Shown here: positions 1 to 7,105 of the stretch, piece after piece
How positions within the stretch are numbered: position 1 is the stretch's first letter
Layout of the letters: the number at the start of each line of letters is the position of its first letter
Assembly (NCBI RefSeq): GCF_905372745.1
Contig: NZ_CAJPQR010000020.1
Location: 1 to 36,205 of the forward strand
Origin: an uncultured Campylobacter sp.
GTDB taxonomy: Bacteria > Campylobacterota > Campylobacteria > Campylobacterales > Campylobacteraceae
Reading direction: 5' to 3'
DNA length: 36,205 nucleotides
Position numbers and translations under genes: made by a program
The notes under the pieces: generated by a model
What the model saw: the letters and a program-made list of their open reading frames with translations, nothing else
Databases searched by the model: none
Told to the model about the DNA's origin: nothing

Positions 1-60
1 ATAATTTAAAATAGATTATTTTTTTGGTTTTTAAAGTCGCGATATAAAATAAACTAAGTT

Positions 61-91
61 CGGGTTAAATTTGATTACCGAATTTAACCCG
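61..91 (-). terminator. Hairpin after the Sel1-repeat gene
   Basis: Perfect 11-bp inverted repeat, 61-71 (CGGGTTAAATT) pairing with 81-91, with a 9-base loop. It lies 12 bases beyond the stop of the minus-strand Sel1 gene. On the minus strand it is followed by a T-rich stretch, though not a clean T run, so it is a likely intrinsic terminator. Confidence 0.6.
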
Positions 92-102
92 AGTAAGGAA
101 AA

Positions 103-585
103 TTAAAGTCTTTTTGAGCGTTTTAGATCGCCTGCAAATTCGCATCCTAACTTGTCTTTTAGCTCGCAAGCCTTCTCAAAAAGAGCGTAGGCGTCTTTAA
201 ATTTTTTCTCCTCTAGCAGATACGATCCCGCAGTCGCGCACGCAAATCCGTCGCCAAGTTCGCAGCTTTTATTTAGCAGAGCGCGCGCTTTTTCTTTGTC
301 GCTAGACACGTATATCCCGCCGGCGCCCGAGCAGGCTTCTTTAGCGCCTAGTTCACAGCCTTTTTCGTATAGCTCAAGCGCTTTTTTAGGATCGGGCAAG
401 ATATCTTTGCCTAGCTGATAGAGCGCACCGGCTCTTGCGCAGGCCTGCGCATCGTTTGCGTCGCAAGCGGATATGAATTTGTTGCGAGCTACGGTTAAAT
501 TTGAGCTTTCGTAGGCTTTTATGCCGTCCTCGAAATCGCCGCCCAGAGCAAAAACCGCGGCAACTAGCATTAGAATTTTTTTCAT
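103..585 (-). CDS. Sel1-repeat (SLR/TPR-like) periplasmic protein
   Basis: 160 aa. The N-terminus (MKKILMLVAAVFALGGDF) looks like a short signal peptide, so the protein is probably exported. The rest consists of about four degenerate 34-36-residue Sel1-like repeats with paired cysteines (C-E-L-G-x-x-x-A-C type, e.g. around residues 77-85 and 108-115). This is the pattern of the cysteine-rich Hcp proteins of Helicobacter and Campylobacter, where each repeat is closed by a disulfide. Such repeats act as protein-binding scaffolds; the partner here is unknown. The start is set by the AAGGGAGATA ribosome site just before ATG. It has its own -10 box and a hairpin after the stop, so it is probably monocistronic. 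A broken relative lies at 25058-25624. Confidence 0.85.
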   Translation of the reverse strand: MKKILMLVAAVFALGGDFEDGIKAYESSNLTVARNKFISACDANDAQACARAGALYQLGKDILPDPKKALELYEKGCELGAKEACSGAGGIYVSSDKEKARALLNKSCELGDGFACATAGSYLLEEKKFKDAYALFEKACELKDKLGCEFAGDLKRSKRL

Positions 586-612
586 TATCTCCCTTTAAAT
601 TTAAAATATTCT

Positions 613-618
613 ATTTTA
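613..618 (-). promoter_or_regulatory. -10 box for the Sel1-repeat gene
   Basis: Read on the minus strand the region gives TATGCTAAAATAG, with TAAAAT as the -10 hexamer, followed about 20 bases later by a strong AAGGGAGA ribosome site. The surroundings are A/T-rich, as in Campylobacter sigma-70 promoters, which lack a conserved -35 box. Confidence 0.5.
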
Positions 619-630
619 GCATATTTAAAA

Positions 631-1452
631 TTATTTTTTGTTTAGCCGTTTTTCTCTCGACCTAAAGTCTGGCATCAAGGCCGCGATGAAGCTATAAAAG
701 CTTTTTTGATGGTGGGGGTAGATCAGGTGGGCAAGCTCGTGAAGCACGACGTATTCGACTAGCTCTGGGGCTTTTTCGATCAAATTTAGGCTTAAGTTTA
801 TATAGCCTTTGCGCGAGTTGCAGCTACCCCAGCGCGTGGTCATTTTGCGCACGACGACGCGGTTTATTTTGCGGTTTACGGTTGGAGCGAATTTAGCTAT
901 AAAATGCTCGTAAATGCGCCTCGCAAAAGCTTTTTTATAATTTTCTAGCGCAGCTAAACTCGCAGCGTAAATTTCGCCGTCAAATTTACGCCCGTCCGCG
1001 CTAGCAAATTTAGTCTCGCCAGGCTGTGCGTTAAATTTAATCGCGCTAAATTCTCCGTCAAATTTAGCGCCGTAAAGGTGCGGGTCTAGCCCCTCTGAGC
1101 TCAAATTTAAGCCGTCAAAAACTCCTGAGTCGCTTGTAAAACGTATCAAATTTACGCCCTTTAAATTCGGTTCTAGCACGATACGGTAAACCTCGCCCAG
1201 CAGCCTAAATTCATCCTCACGCGGCAAATTTGCTAGCGTTTTCTCGCGAGCAGATTTTAGCCAGTCGTAGTGTTTTTGCACGAACTCTAGCGCATATTTT
1301 TGCGCGGCGTAAAAGGGCAGCGAGACCGAGATTTCGCCTGATTTGGAGACCTTTAGGCGGGTTGTTTTGACGCCTTTTTTAAAATTTAGCGCGACGTCAA
1401 ATTCGCCGCATTTTACGCTAACGGTTTTTACACGAGGCGTTTTGATTGCCAT
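631..1452 (-). CDS. YgjP-type (DUF45/WLM, SprT-like) zinc metallopeptidase
   Basis: 273 aa from the ATG at 1450-1452. A longer open frame reaches 1587, but its extra 45 residues are shadow sequence of the MATE gene, and a GGAGAAG ribosome site sits just before 1452. The C-terminal half carries the zinc site: HELAH at residues 238-242 with a third histidine at 248, preceded by the family's TRWGSCN segment. The family is cytosolic zinc peptidase-like; for bacterial members a physiological substrate is not established. The start lies 25 bases inside the end of the upstream MATE gene, so the two are probably translationally coupled. The middle (about residues 85-150) is longer and more divergent than in the E. 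coli homologue. Confidence 0.85.
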   Translation of the reverse strand: MAIKTPRVKTVSVKCGEFDVALNFKKGVKTTRLKVSKSGEISVSLPFYAAQKYALEFVQKHYDWLKSAREKTLANLPREDEFRLLGEVYRIVLEPNLKGVNLIRFTSDSGVFDGLNLSSEGLDPHLYGAKFDGEFSAIKFNAQPGETKFASADGRKFDGEIYAASLAALENYKKAFARRIYEHFIAKFAPTVNRKINRVVVRKMTTRWGSCNSRKGYINLSLNLIEKAPELVEYVVLHELAHLIYPHHQKSFYSFIAALMPDFRSREKRLNKK

Positions 1453-2747
1453 TTTCTGCTTCTCCAGCGCCAGGTATTTACGAGCCCGCGCAGCCACTCG
1501 TCGGCGGTAAATCCGATCCAAACGCCGATGATTCCCATGCCCTGCACTATGCCTAGATAATATCCCAGCGGCAGGCTCACGCCCCACATAAACACCGCGC
1601 CAGTCATCAGCGGAAATTTAGCATCCCCGCTCGCGCGCAGGGCGTTTACGATGACGATGTTAAATGTTCGACCCGTCTCAAGCGCGATAGAAAGGGTAAA
1701 AAGCGGCAGCATGATCTCTTTGAGTGCGGGCGTTAAATTTAGCGCGTCCATTATCTCAAATTTGCAAAAATACGCGACCGATACGACGCAAAGCGAGGCA
1801 AAAACGCCGATTTTTAGCGCGCGGAAAGTGCGCGAGTAGGCCTCGTCAAATCTCATCGCGCCCACTAAATGCCCCACGATGACTTCGTTTGCCACGCTGA
1901 TGCTGGCTCCGCAAAGTAGGATTAAAAGCGTGATCTGAAAATAAACGGTTTGCACGTTTAAGCTAGCCTCGCCCATGCTCGCCACAAAGCCAAAAGCCAC
2001 CATATACTGCGCCATCCAGAGCAAATTTTCGCCGGCACTCGGAAGCCCGACGGATAAAATTTTACGCAAGATCGCAAACGGCAGGCTAAATAGACGTTTA
2101 AAGAAAATTTTGACTTTGGCGTAGCGGGTAAGGATCAAAAATAGCACGATAACGCCCACTAGTCGTCCCGCGACCGTCGAGACCGCGACGCCGTAGAGGC
2201 CGTAGTTTGGCAGTCCTAGCCAGCCAAAAAGCGCGATAGCGTTGCCGCATAGAGTAATGATGTTCATTAAAAGCGAGACTAGCATGACGGCGGCGGCGAA
2301 GTTGTAGACGCGAAGCACGGCTGCTAGCACCATGCCGATACCGTCAAAAGCAAGCGCTACGCCTAGCATGTGCAGGTAGCCAAAACTCTCCTGTCTAAGC
2401 TGCTGCGGGACGTTTAAAAGCTCTAAAATTTCAAATCCGAAAAAGTAAATAAAAACCGCGCTAAAAAGCCCGATTATCGTATTAAACGTGATGCTAGCAT
2501 GTATGACGCGTTTGGCTAAATTTATATTTTTAGCGCCTAGAGCCTGCGCGACTACGACCGAACAGCCGACGCTCAAAAAGTTAAAGATCGTCATAAATAA
2601 ATCCATGACTTGATTGCCCGCGCCCATAGCGCCCACTAAATGGACGCTGACCTTAGTCACCATGTAGGTGTTTATGATGAGCGTAACAAAGTGCAAAAAC
2701 ATATCTAAAAATATCGGTATAGTAAGCTTTTTGAGCGATAAATTCAT
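1428..2747 (-). CDS. MATE family efflux transporter
   Basis: 439 aa, about the usual family length, with around 12 predicted hydrophobic segments. The N-terminus (IFLDMFLHFVTLIINTYMV) and the pattern of two related six-helix halves are typical of the NorM/DinF-like MATE family, which exports cationic compounds in exchange for Na+ or H+. The substrate cannot be read from the sequence. It is the first gene of a minus-strand pair whose second member, a YgjP-type peptidase, overlaps it by 25 bases. A clear TATAAT lies upstream at 2786-2791 in a region shared with a divergent sodium symporter gene. The ribosome site (AAAAGAGAAATT) is modest. Confidence 0.9.
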   Translation of the reverse strand: MNLSLKKLTIPIFLDMFLHFVTLIINTYMVTKVSVHLVGAMGAGNQVMDLFMTIFNFLSVGCSVVVAQALGAKNINLAKRVIHASITFNTIIGLFSAVFIYFFGFEILELLNVPQQLRQESFGYLHMLGVALAFDGIGMVLAAVLRVYNFAAAVMLVSLLMNIITLCGNAIALFGWLGLPNYGLYGVAVSTVAGRLVGVIVLFLILTRYAKVKIFFKRLFSLPFAILRKILSVGLPSAGENLLWMAQYMVAFGFVASMGEASLNVQTVYFQITLLILLCGASISVANEVIVGHLVGAMRFDEAYSRTFRALKIGVFASLCVVSVAYFCKFEIMDALNLTPALKEIMLPLFTLSIALETGRTFNIVIVNALRASGDAKFPLMTGAVFMWGVSLPLGYYLGIVQGMGIIGVWIGFTADEWLRGLVNTWRWRSRKWQSKRLV

Positions 2748-2785
2748 AATTTCTCTTTTGTAACGTGGATTTTAAATAACGCGCG

Positions 2786-2791
2786 ATTATA
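2786..2791 (-). promoter_or_regulatory. -10 box (TATAAT) for the MATE gene
   Basis: On the minus strand the sequence reads GGATATAATCGCG, a perfect -10 hexamer about 39 bases before the MATE start codon. It lies in the divergent spacer with the NSS symporter gene. Confidence 0.6.
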
Positions 2792-2876
2792 TCCAAATAT
2801 AAATTTAAAGCGTTTTAAGGCGGCGCGGCGGGCTTGCTCGGTCGGCGGGCATAATCTTTTTATTAGATTAATCAAG

Positions 2877-2882
2877 TATAAT
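2877..2882 (+). promoter_or_regulatory. -10 box (TATAAT) for the first NSS symporter
   Basis: TATAAT follows an A/T-rich stretch, 30 bases before the ATG at 2913. It is divergent from the MATE promoter; the two -10 boxes lie about 90 bases apart with a GC-rich block (2818-2850) between them. Confidence 0.6.
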
Positions 2883-2912
2883 TTAAAAAATCTACTACGA
2901 ACGGACGTCAAA

Positions 2913-4223
2913 ATGCATAAAACTTTTACCTCTAGATGGGCCTTTATCATCGCCTGCGTGGGCTCTGCCGTGGGCATGGCAAACGTCTGGGGCTTCCCGT
3001 ATAAAGTCGGCTCGAACGGCGGCGGCGCATTTTTGCTTATTTACGTGCTTTTTATCGCGATATTTTCCTACGTCGGGCTATCTGCGGAGTATGCTATCGG
3101 TAGACGCGCTAAAACCGGTACGCTAGGCTCCTATGAATACGCCTGGAAGAGTCGAAACTGTAGAACTTTCGGTAAAATTTTAGGCTGGATACCTCTGGCT
3201 GGCTCCATGTGTATAGCTACTGGCTACGCAGTCATCATCGCGTATGTTTTAAAGGCGCTGTTTCAGGCAATCACGGGTTCGCTTATGACCGTGGATACGA
3301 ACACTTGGTTTGACTCCTTTGCGTTTTCGTCCTATTCGGTCGTGCCGTTTCATTTTATCGTCGTTGCCGGCACGCTATTTACGCTATTTTTCGGCGCGCA
3401 CAGTATCGAAAAAACCGGCAAAATCATGATGCCGCTTTTTTTTATTCTATTTTTTATTTTAGCGATTAGGGTGGCGTTTTTAGACGGGGCGTTTGGCGGG
3501 TATAAATTTATCTTTCACAGCGACTGGAGCAAGCTAGCTGATCCTATGGTATGGGTGTCGGCGATGGGTCAGGCGTTTTTCTCGCTATCTATCACGGGTT
3601 CTGGTATGATAGTTTACGGCGCGTATTTGCATAAAGACGAAGATATCGTCGATAGCGCGCAAAAAACGGCGATCTTTGATACGATCGCAGCGATGACGGC
3701 GGCGCTTGTGATGCTGCCTGCGGTCTTTGCCTACGGCATGGATCCCGCGGCGGGCCCCGGACTACTTTTCGTAACGCTGCCTAAAATTTTACAAGACATG
3801 GTCGGAGGCCAAATTTTTGCGATTATTTTATTTACGGCGGTGATTTTTGGCGGCGTGACGTCGCTACAAAATATGTTTGAAGTCGTCGCCGAGTCGATAA
3901 TGCACAAATTTCCTAAGCTAAAGCGCGGCGTCGTGCTAATTTTGCTTTGCGCGGTGTGCTTTGGTATCGGCGTAAATATGGAAGCCATAACCAGCTGGGG
4001 GCCGTGGATGGACTTCGTGTCTATCTACATCATTCCTATCGGCGCGGTGATCGGCGCAGTGTCGTGGTTTTGGGTCATCAAAAAAGAAGAAATCATGGAC
4101 GAGATAAATACCGGCGCGGCAAAAAAGCAAGGCGCGCTGTGGTATTTTACGGGCAGATATATATACGTGCCGATGGCGCTTACGCTTTGTATCATCGCGC
4201 TTAGCATGCATATATCGTTTTAA
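2913..4223 (+). CDS. Neurotransmitter:sodium symporter (NSS) family transporter
   Basis: 436 aa integral membrane protein of the LeuT/NSS fold. The first helix contains the family signature GSAVGMANVWGFPYKVGSNGGGAF (residues 17-40), including the unwound Na+/substrate-binding segment. About 11-12 hydrophobic segments follow. Bacterial NSS proteins import amino acids with Na+, but the substrate here cannot be deduced. Helix 1 differs from the second NSS gene at 9216 (GMANVWGFP here, GFGATWRFP there), so the two belong to different subgroups and probably differ in substrate. The ribosome site is weak. The next gene starts 9 bases downstream, suggesting co-transcription with the ABC-F gene. Confidence 0.92.
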   Translation: MHKTFTSRWAFIIACVGSAVGMANVWGFPYKVGSNGGGAFLLIYVLFIAIFSYVGLSAEYAIGRRAKTGTLGSYEYAWKSRNCRTFGKILGWIPLAGSMCIATGYAVIIAYVLKALFQAITGSLMTVDTNTWFDSFAFSSYSVVPFHFIVVAGTLFTLFFGAHSIEKTGKIMMPLFFILFFILAIRVAFLDGAFGGYKFIFHSDWSKLADPMVWVSAMGQAFFSLSITGSGMIVYGAYLHKDEDIVDSAQKTAIFDTIAAMTAALVMLPAVFAYGMDPAAGPGLLFVTLPKILQDMVGGQIFAIILFTAVIFGGVTSLQNMFEVVAESIMHKFPKLKRGVVLILLCAVCFGIGVNMEAITSWGPWMDFVSIYIIPIGAVIGAVSWFWVIKKEEIMDEINTGAAKKQGALWYFTGRYIYVPMALTLCIIALSMHISF

Positions 4224-4232
4224 GGCGCGCGC

Positions 4233-6173
4233 GTGGCACTCATAGATCTAATCGAAGTTAGTAAAAAATTCGGCCCCAATGAAATTTTAAACAAAATAAG
4301 CCTAAGCGTAAACGAGCGCGAGCGTATCGCTATCATCGGCAAAAACGGCAGCGGCAAAAGCACGCTGATGAAACTAGTCGCGGGCTCGCTAGAGCCTGAT
4401 AGCGGCAGGCGTATCCTGCAAGGCGGCGTGAAAGTAGAAATGCTCGCGCAAAATCCCAAATTTGACGATGCGGCGACGGTAAAAGACGCGCTAAATTTGG
4501 AGCTAAAAGAGATCTTTGACGCTATGGGCGAGTATGCCGCGGTACTAGAAGCGCTCGGCCGCGATCCGCAAAATAAAGAACTAAATGCTAGGCAAGATGA
4601 ACTAATCAAATTTATCGAAGCAAAAGACGGCTGGCAGATCGAGCGCAAGATCGAGCGCGTGCTGGAGGAGTTTAAACTAAAAGAGTACGAAAACCGCGCT
4701 GTTTCTAGCCTTAGCGGAGGCGAGATACGCCGCGTGGCTCTGGGCGCGCTGATACTTAAAAAGCCCGATGTTTTGCTGCTTGACGAGCCTACCAATCACC
4801 TTGACGTTTATATGGTGAGATTTTTAGAGGATATGCTAAAAAGCTCGCGTCAGACGATAGTTTTTATCTCGCACGATCGCTACTTTATCGACGCGCTGGC
4901 AACTAGAAGCGTCGAGATCGAGGAGGGCGCGCTGGCATCGTTTGACGGCGGTTACGCAAACTATCTAGCCAAAAAAGAGGAAATCCTAGCCAGCCTAGCC
5001 AAATCTCACGAGACGTTGCTAAAACAGCTAAAAGCCGAGGAGGAGTGGCTGCGCCGCGGCGTCAAAGCGCGTCTAAAGCGCAACGAAGGACGCAAAGAGC
5101 GAGTGCTAGCCATGCGCGAAGAGGCTAAGAAAAATCCGGGCGTTATACGCCGTGTTAGGCTCGAGCTTGAGCGAGCGAGTAAAAATTTTAATCAAACTCA
5201 AAGCATAAACCGCAAAAAAATGCTCTTTGAGATCAAACAATTAAGCAAAACTATCAGCGGCAAGCAGCTTTTTAGCGATTTTAACGCTAGAGTACTGCAA
5301 GGCGAACGCATCGCGATAGTCGGACGAAACGGCAGCGGCAAAAGCACTCTTATTAAAATTTTACTCGGGTTTGAAAAGCCTAGCAGCGGCGAGATCAAGC
5401 GCGGCGAGGTGCGAGTGGGGTACTTTGATCAGTCGCGAAGCGCTCTGGATGACGATAAGAGCCTCATCGAGACCTTTTGCCCAAACGGCGGCGATCACGT
5501 CATGGTGCGCGGGCGAAATATGCACGTCTACGGTTACCTTAAAAATTTCCTATTTCCTAAAGAATTCCTCGATAAACCTATCGGCGTGCTAAGCGGCGGC
5601 GAGAAAAACCGCGTGGCACTGGCGCTACTTTTTAGCAAGGAGTACGACGTGCTCGTACTAGACGAGCCCACAAACGACCTAGATATCGCTACTATCAACA
5701 TCCTTGAGGACTATCTGCAAAGCTTTGAAGGCGCCATAATCATCGTTAGCCACGACCGATACTTCGTCGATAAGATCGCGCACAAGCTCTGGGCATTTGA
5801 GGGGACGGCGATCGAGGTGCTGCATCAAGAGTACAGCGTCTATCTCGAACTAGAAGACGAATTAGCCGAGCTTGGTAAATTTGAAGCAAGCCTAGCGAGC
5901 GAAGCCGAGCAAGCGCAAAAACAAAAGAGCAAAACAAGCGCCAAGCTAAGCTACAAGCAAACGCAAATTTTATCCTCGCACCCCGAGAAAATCGCCGCGC
6001 TGGAAGCTAAGATAAAAGAGCTAAACGCGGGCCTTAGCGATCCTAAAATCTATCAGCAAATCGGCCTAACCGCGCTTTATAACGACCTAGAGGCCGCTAA
6101 AAACGAGCTTGAAACGCTAGAGAACGAATACTTTGAAGTCTTGGAAATCGCCGAAAATTTGGAGCAAATTTGA
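4233..6173 (+). CDS. ABC-F family ATP-binding protein (Uup-like)
   Basis: 646 aa soluble protein with two ATP-binding cassettes and no membrane segments. First cassette: Walker A GKNGSGKST at 36-44, LSGGE signature, Walker B ending LLDEPTNHLD. Second cassette: GRNGSGKST, LSGGEKNRVAL, VLDEPTNDLD. A charged linker joins them and a Glu/Lys-rich coiled-coil tail occupies about residues 550-646, the arrangement of the Uup branch. ABC-F proteins act on the ribosome, adjusting the peptidyl-tRNA site during stalls; Uup is also linked to DNA handling. GTG start at 4233, only 9 bases after the NSS stop. The stop overlaps the TTG start of the next gene (TTGA). Confidence 0.92.
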   Translation: MALIDLIEVSKKFGPNEILNKISLSVNERERIAIIGKNGSGKSTLMKLVAGSLEPDSGRRILQGGVKVEMLAQNPKFDDAATVKDALNLELKEIFDAMGEYAAVLEALGRDPQNKELNARQDELIKFIEAKDGWQIERKIERVLEEFKLKEYENRAVSSLSGGEIRRVALGALILKKPDVLLLDEPTNHLDVYMVRFLEDMLKSSRQTIVFISHDRYFIDALATRSVEIEEGALASFDGGYANYLAKKEEILASLAKSHETLLKQLKAEEEWLRRGVKARLKRNEGRKERVLAMREEAKKNPGVIRRVRLELERASKNFNQTQSINRKKMLFEIKQLSKTISGKQLFSDFNARVLQGERIAIVGRNGSGKSTLIKILLGFEKPSSGEIKRGEVRVGYFDQSRSALDDDKSLIETFCPNGGDHVMVRGRNMHVYGYLKNFLFPKEFLDKPIGVLSGGEKNRVALALLFSKEYDVLVLDEPTNDLDIATINILEDYLQSFEGAIIIVSHDRYFVDKIAHKLWAFEGTAIEVLHQEYSVYLELEDELAELGKFEASLASEAEQAQKQKSKTSAKLSYKQTQILSSHPEKIAALEAKIKELNAGLSDPKIYQQIGLTALYNDLEAAKNELETLENEYFEVLEIAENLEQI

Positions 6174-6616
6174 AAAAATTAACTAAAACGGGCAGAGTTA
6201 GCGCTCTAAATTTACGCACGATTAAGCGAGACGAGTTTATCGGCGCTAGTTTTGAGCTGGACGGGATTAAATTTAGCGGCGTTTTTTCGGCGGATTTTAG
6301 TCTGGAACAGGGCGACCTCGTGCGCGTAGAGTACGAAAGAGACGGCTTTATAAATAGAATAACCCTGCTTGAAACCCTGGCTAAAAATAGCGAAAACAAG
6401 AGCATGACGGCAAAAATCATGAACATTGCGGTTTTTATCTCGCTGGCGCTTCTTGCTCTTTGTATCGCAGGCGGAGTGATTTTTTCTTTGATTACTGGCA
6501 GATTTGAGATTCGCGATTTTACCGATGTTATTAGGCTTATTGGCATTTGCTTCCTTGTTTGGTCGCTAGCTTACCATGCGATAGGAAAATTTAAAATTTT
6601 GAGATATTTTACTTGA
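6170..6616 (+). CDS. Small membrane protein of unknown function
   Basis: 148 aa, TTG start overlapping the ABC-F stop codon (TTGA), with GGAG placed 5 bases upstream. The first 85 residues form a soluble, beta-rich region (SFELDGIKFSGVFSADFSLEQGDLVRVEYER), resembling a small OB/SH3-like barrel of the NfeD or YqiJ kind, though I cannot assign it. Two hydrophobic segments follow at about 83-107 and 120-138. I do not recognise a family. Translational coupling with the ABC-F gene suggests the two are made together. A hairpin follows at once. Confidence 0.7.
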   Translation: MKKLTKTGRVSALNLRTIKRDEFIGASFELDGIKFSGVFSADFSLEQGDLVRVEYERDGFINRITLLETLAKNSENKSMTAKIMNIAVFISLALLALCIAGGVIFSLITGRFEIRDFTDVIRLIGICFLVWSLAYHAIGKFKILRYFT

Positions 6617-6663
6617 TTTTAGGCTTAAATTTACGTTTAGTCCGCTTAAATTTAGGCCTAAAA
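6617..6663 (+). terminator. Hairpin after the ABC-F/membrane-protein pair
   Basis: 17-bp stem, 6617-6633 with 6647-6663 (TTTTAGGCTTAAATTTA against TAAATTTAGGCCTAAAA), one G.U pair, 13-base loop. It begins right after the stop at 6616, so it probably ends the transcript; its near symmetry could serve both strands. Confidence 0.55.
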
Positions 6664-6730
6664 TTTAGAAAAGATTAAAAATTTAACCCAAATTACCGCA
6701 GTTTGCCCGTAATTTTAATCAAATTTTTTA

Positions 6731-6736
6731 TATAAT
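6731..6736 (+). promoter_or_regulatory. -10 box left in front of the NSS gene remnant
   Basis: TATAAT, 26 bases before the remnant's ATG. The block TTTTATATAAT-N-ATGGATAGAAAA matches that before the intact NSS gene at 9216 (TATAAT at 9185-9190), so promoter and gene start appear to have been copied together. Confidence 0.45.
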
Positions 6737-6761
6737 TTCGTGTTTTATTAAAAGGTTTATG

Positions 6762-6966
6762 ATGGATAGAAAAACTTGGAATTCGAAAATAACGTATATT
6801 TTGGCTGTTGCGGGCGCGACCGTGGGCTTTAGCGCGACGTGGCGATATCTCGCATCGAAGTAGAGAGGCCGACCGCCATACTTTATATCACATTTGTATA
6901 GTTTTTATCCTTGCGATCATCTTTGGCGTTTCAAAAGCTAGGGGTGCAAAGAGGGATTGCGGATAA
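6762..6966 (+). pseudogene. Remnant of an NSS symporter gene
   Basis: The first 28 codons (MDRKTWNSKITYILAVAGAT then VGFSATWR) match the start of the intact NSS gene at 9216 (MDRKSWSSKLTYILAVAGAT), with many silent and a few coding differences. After TWR the similarity stops: a few residues later the frame ends at a TAG at 6861-6863. In the +1 frame an open stretch continues to a TAA at 6964-6966 and encodes one hydrophobic segment and a basic tail (FILAIIFGVSKARGAKRDCG), which may be the old C-terminus of this or a neighbouring membrane gene. The pattern fits an internal deletion that removed nearly the whole transporter. No function is expected unless the 33-residue peptide is made. Confidence 0.7.
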
Positions 6967-6983
6967 ATTTAACGTAAATTTTT

Positions 6984-7041
6984 AAAGCGCCTTTTTTAGG
7001 TGCTTTGCTCCTTAAATTTAGCCCAAAATTTAAGGAGCAAA
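6984..7041 (+). promoter_or_regulatory. Two overlapping hairpins ahead of the BCCT gene
   Basis: First hairpin: AAAGCGCC (6984-6991) with GGTGCTTT (6999-7006), one G.U pair, 7-base loop. Second: a perfect 16-bp stem, 7004-7019 with 7026-7041, 6-base loop AGCCCA. They share TTT at 7004-7006, so they compete only at the edge. The second is strong enough to be a terminator for whatever transcribes the remnant, or part of the BCCT leader. Confidence 0.45.
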
Positions 7042-7105
7042 TTTGACCCATTTACTTTTTTTCGTTATTTTGAAATGAAGCTGAAATTTACAAAAAAGGA
7101 GAAAA

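Noticed and set aside
1453..1587. Upstream extension of the YgjP-type peptidase frame (45 more residues)
   Set aside because: It lies within the MATE coding sequence on the same strand in another frame, gives an Arg/His-rich non-family sequence, and the good ribosome site is at 1452.
3731..4211. Several open frames on both strands over the end of the first NSS gene
   Set aside because: All overlap a well-supported transporter gene and have low-complexity or unlikely composition with no ribosome sites.
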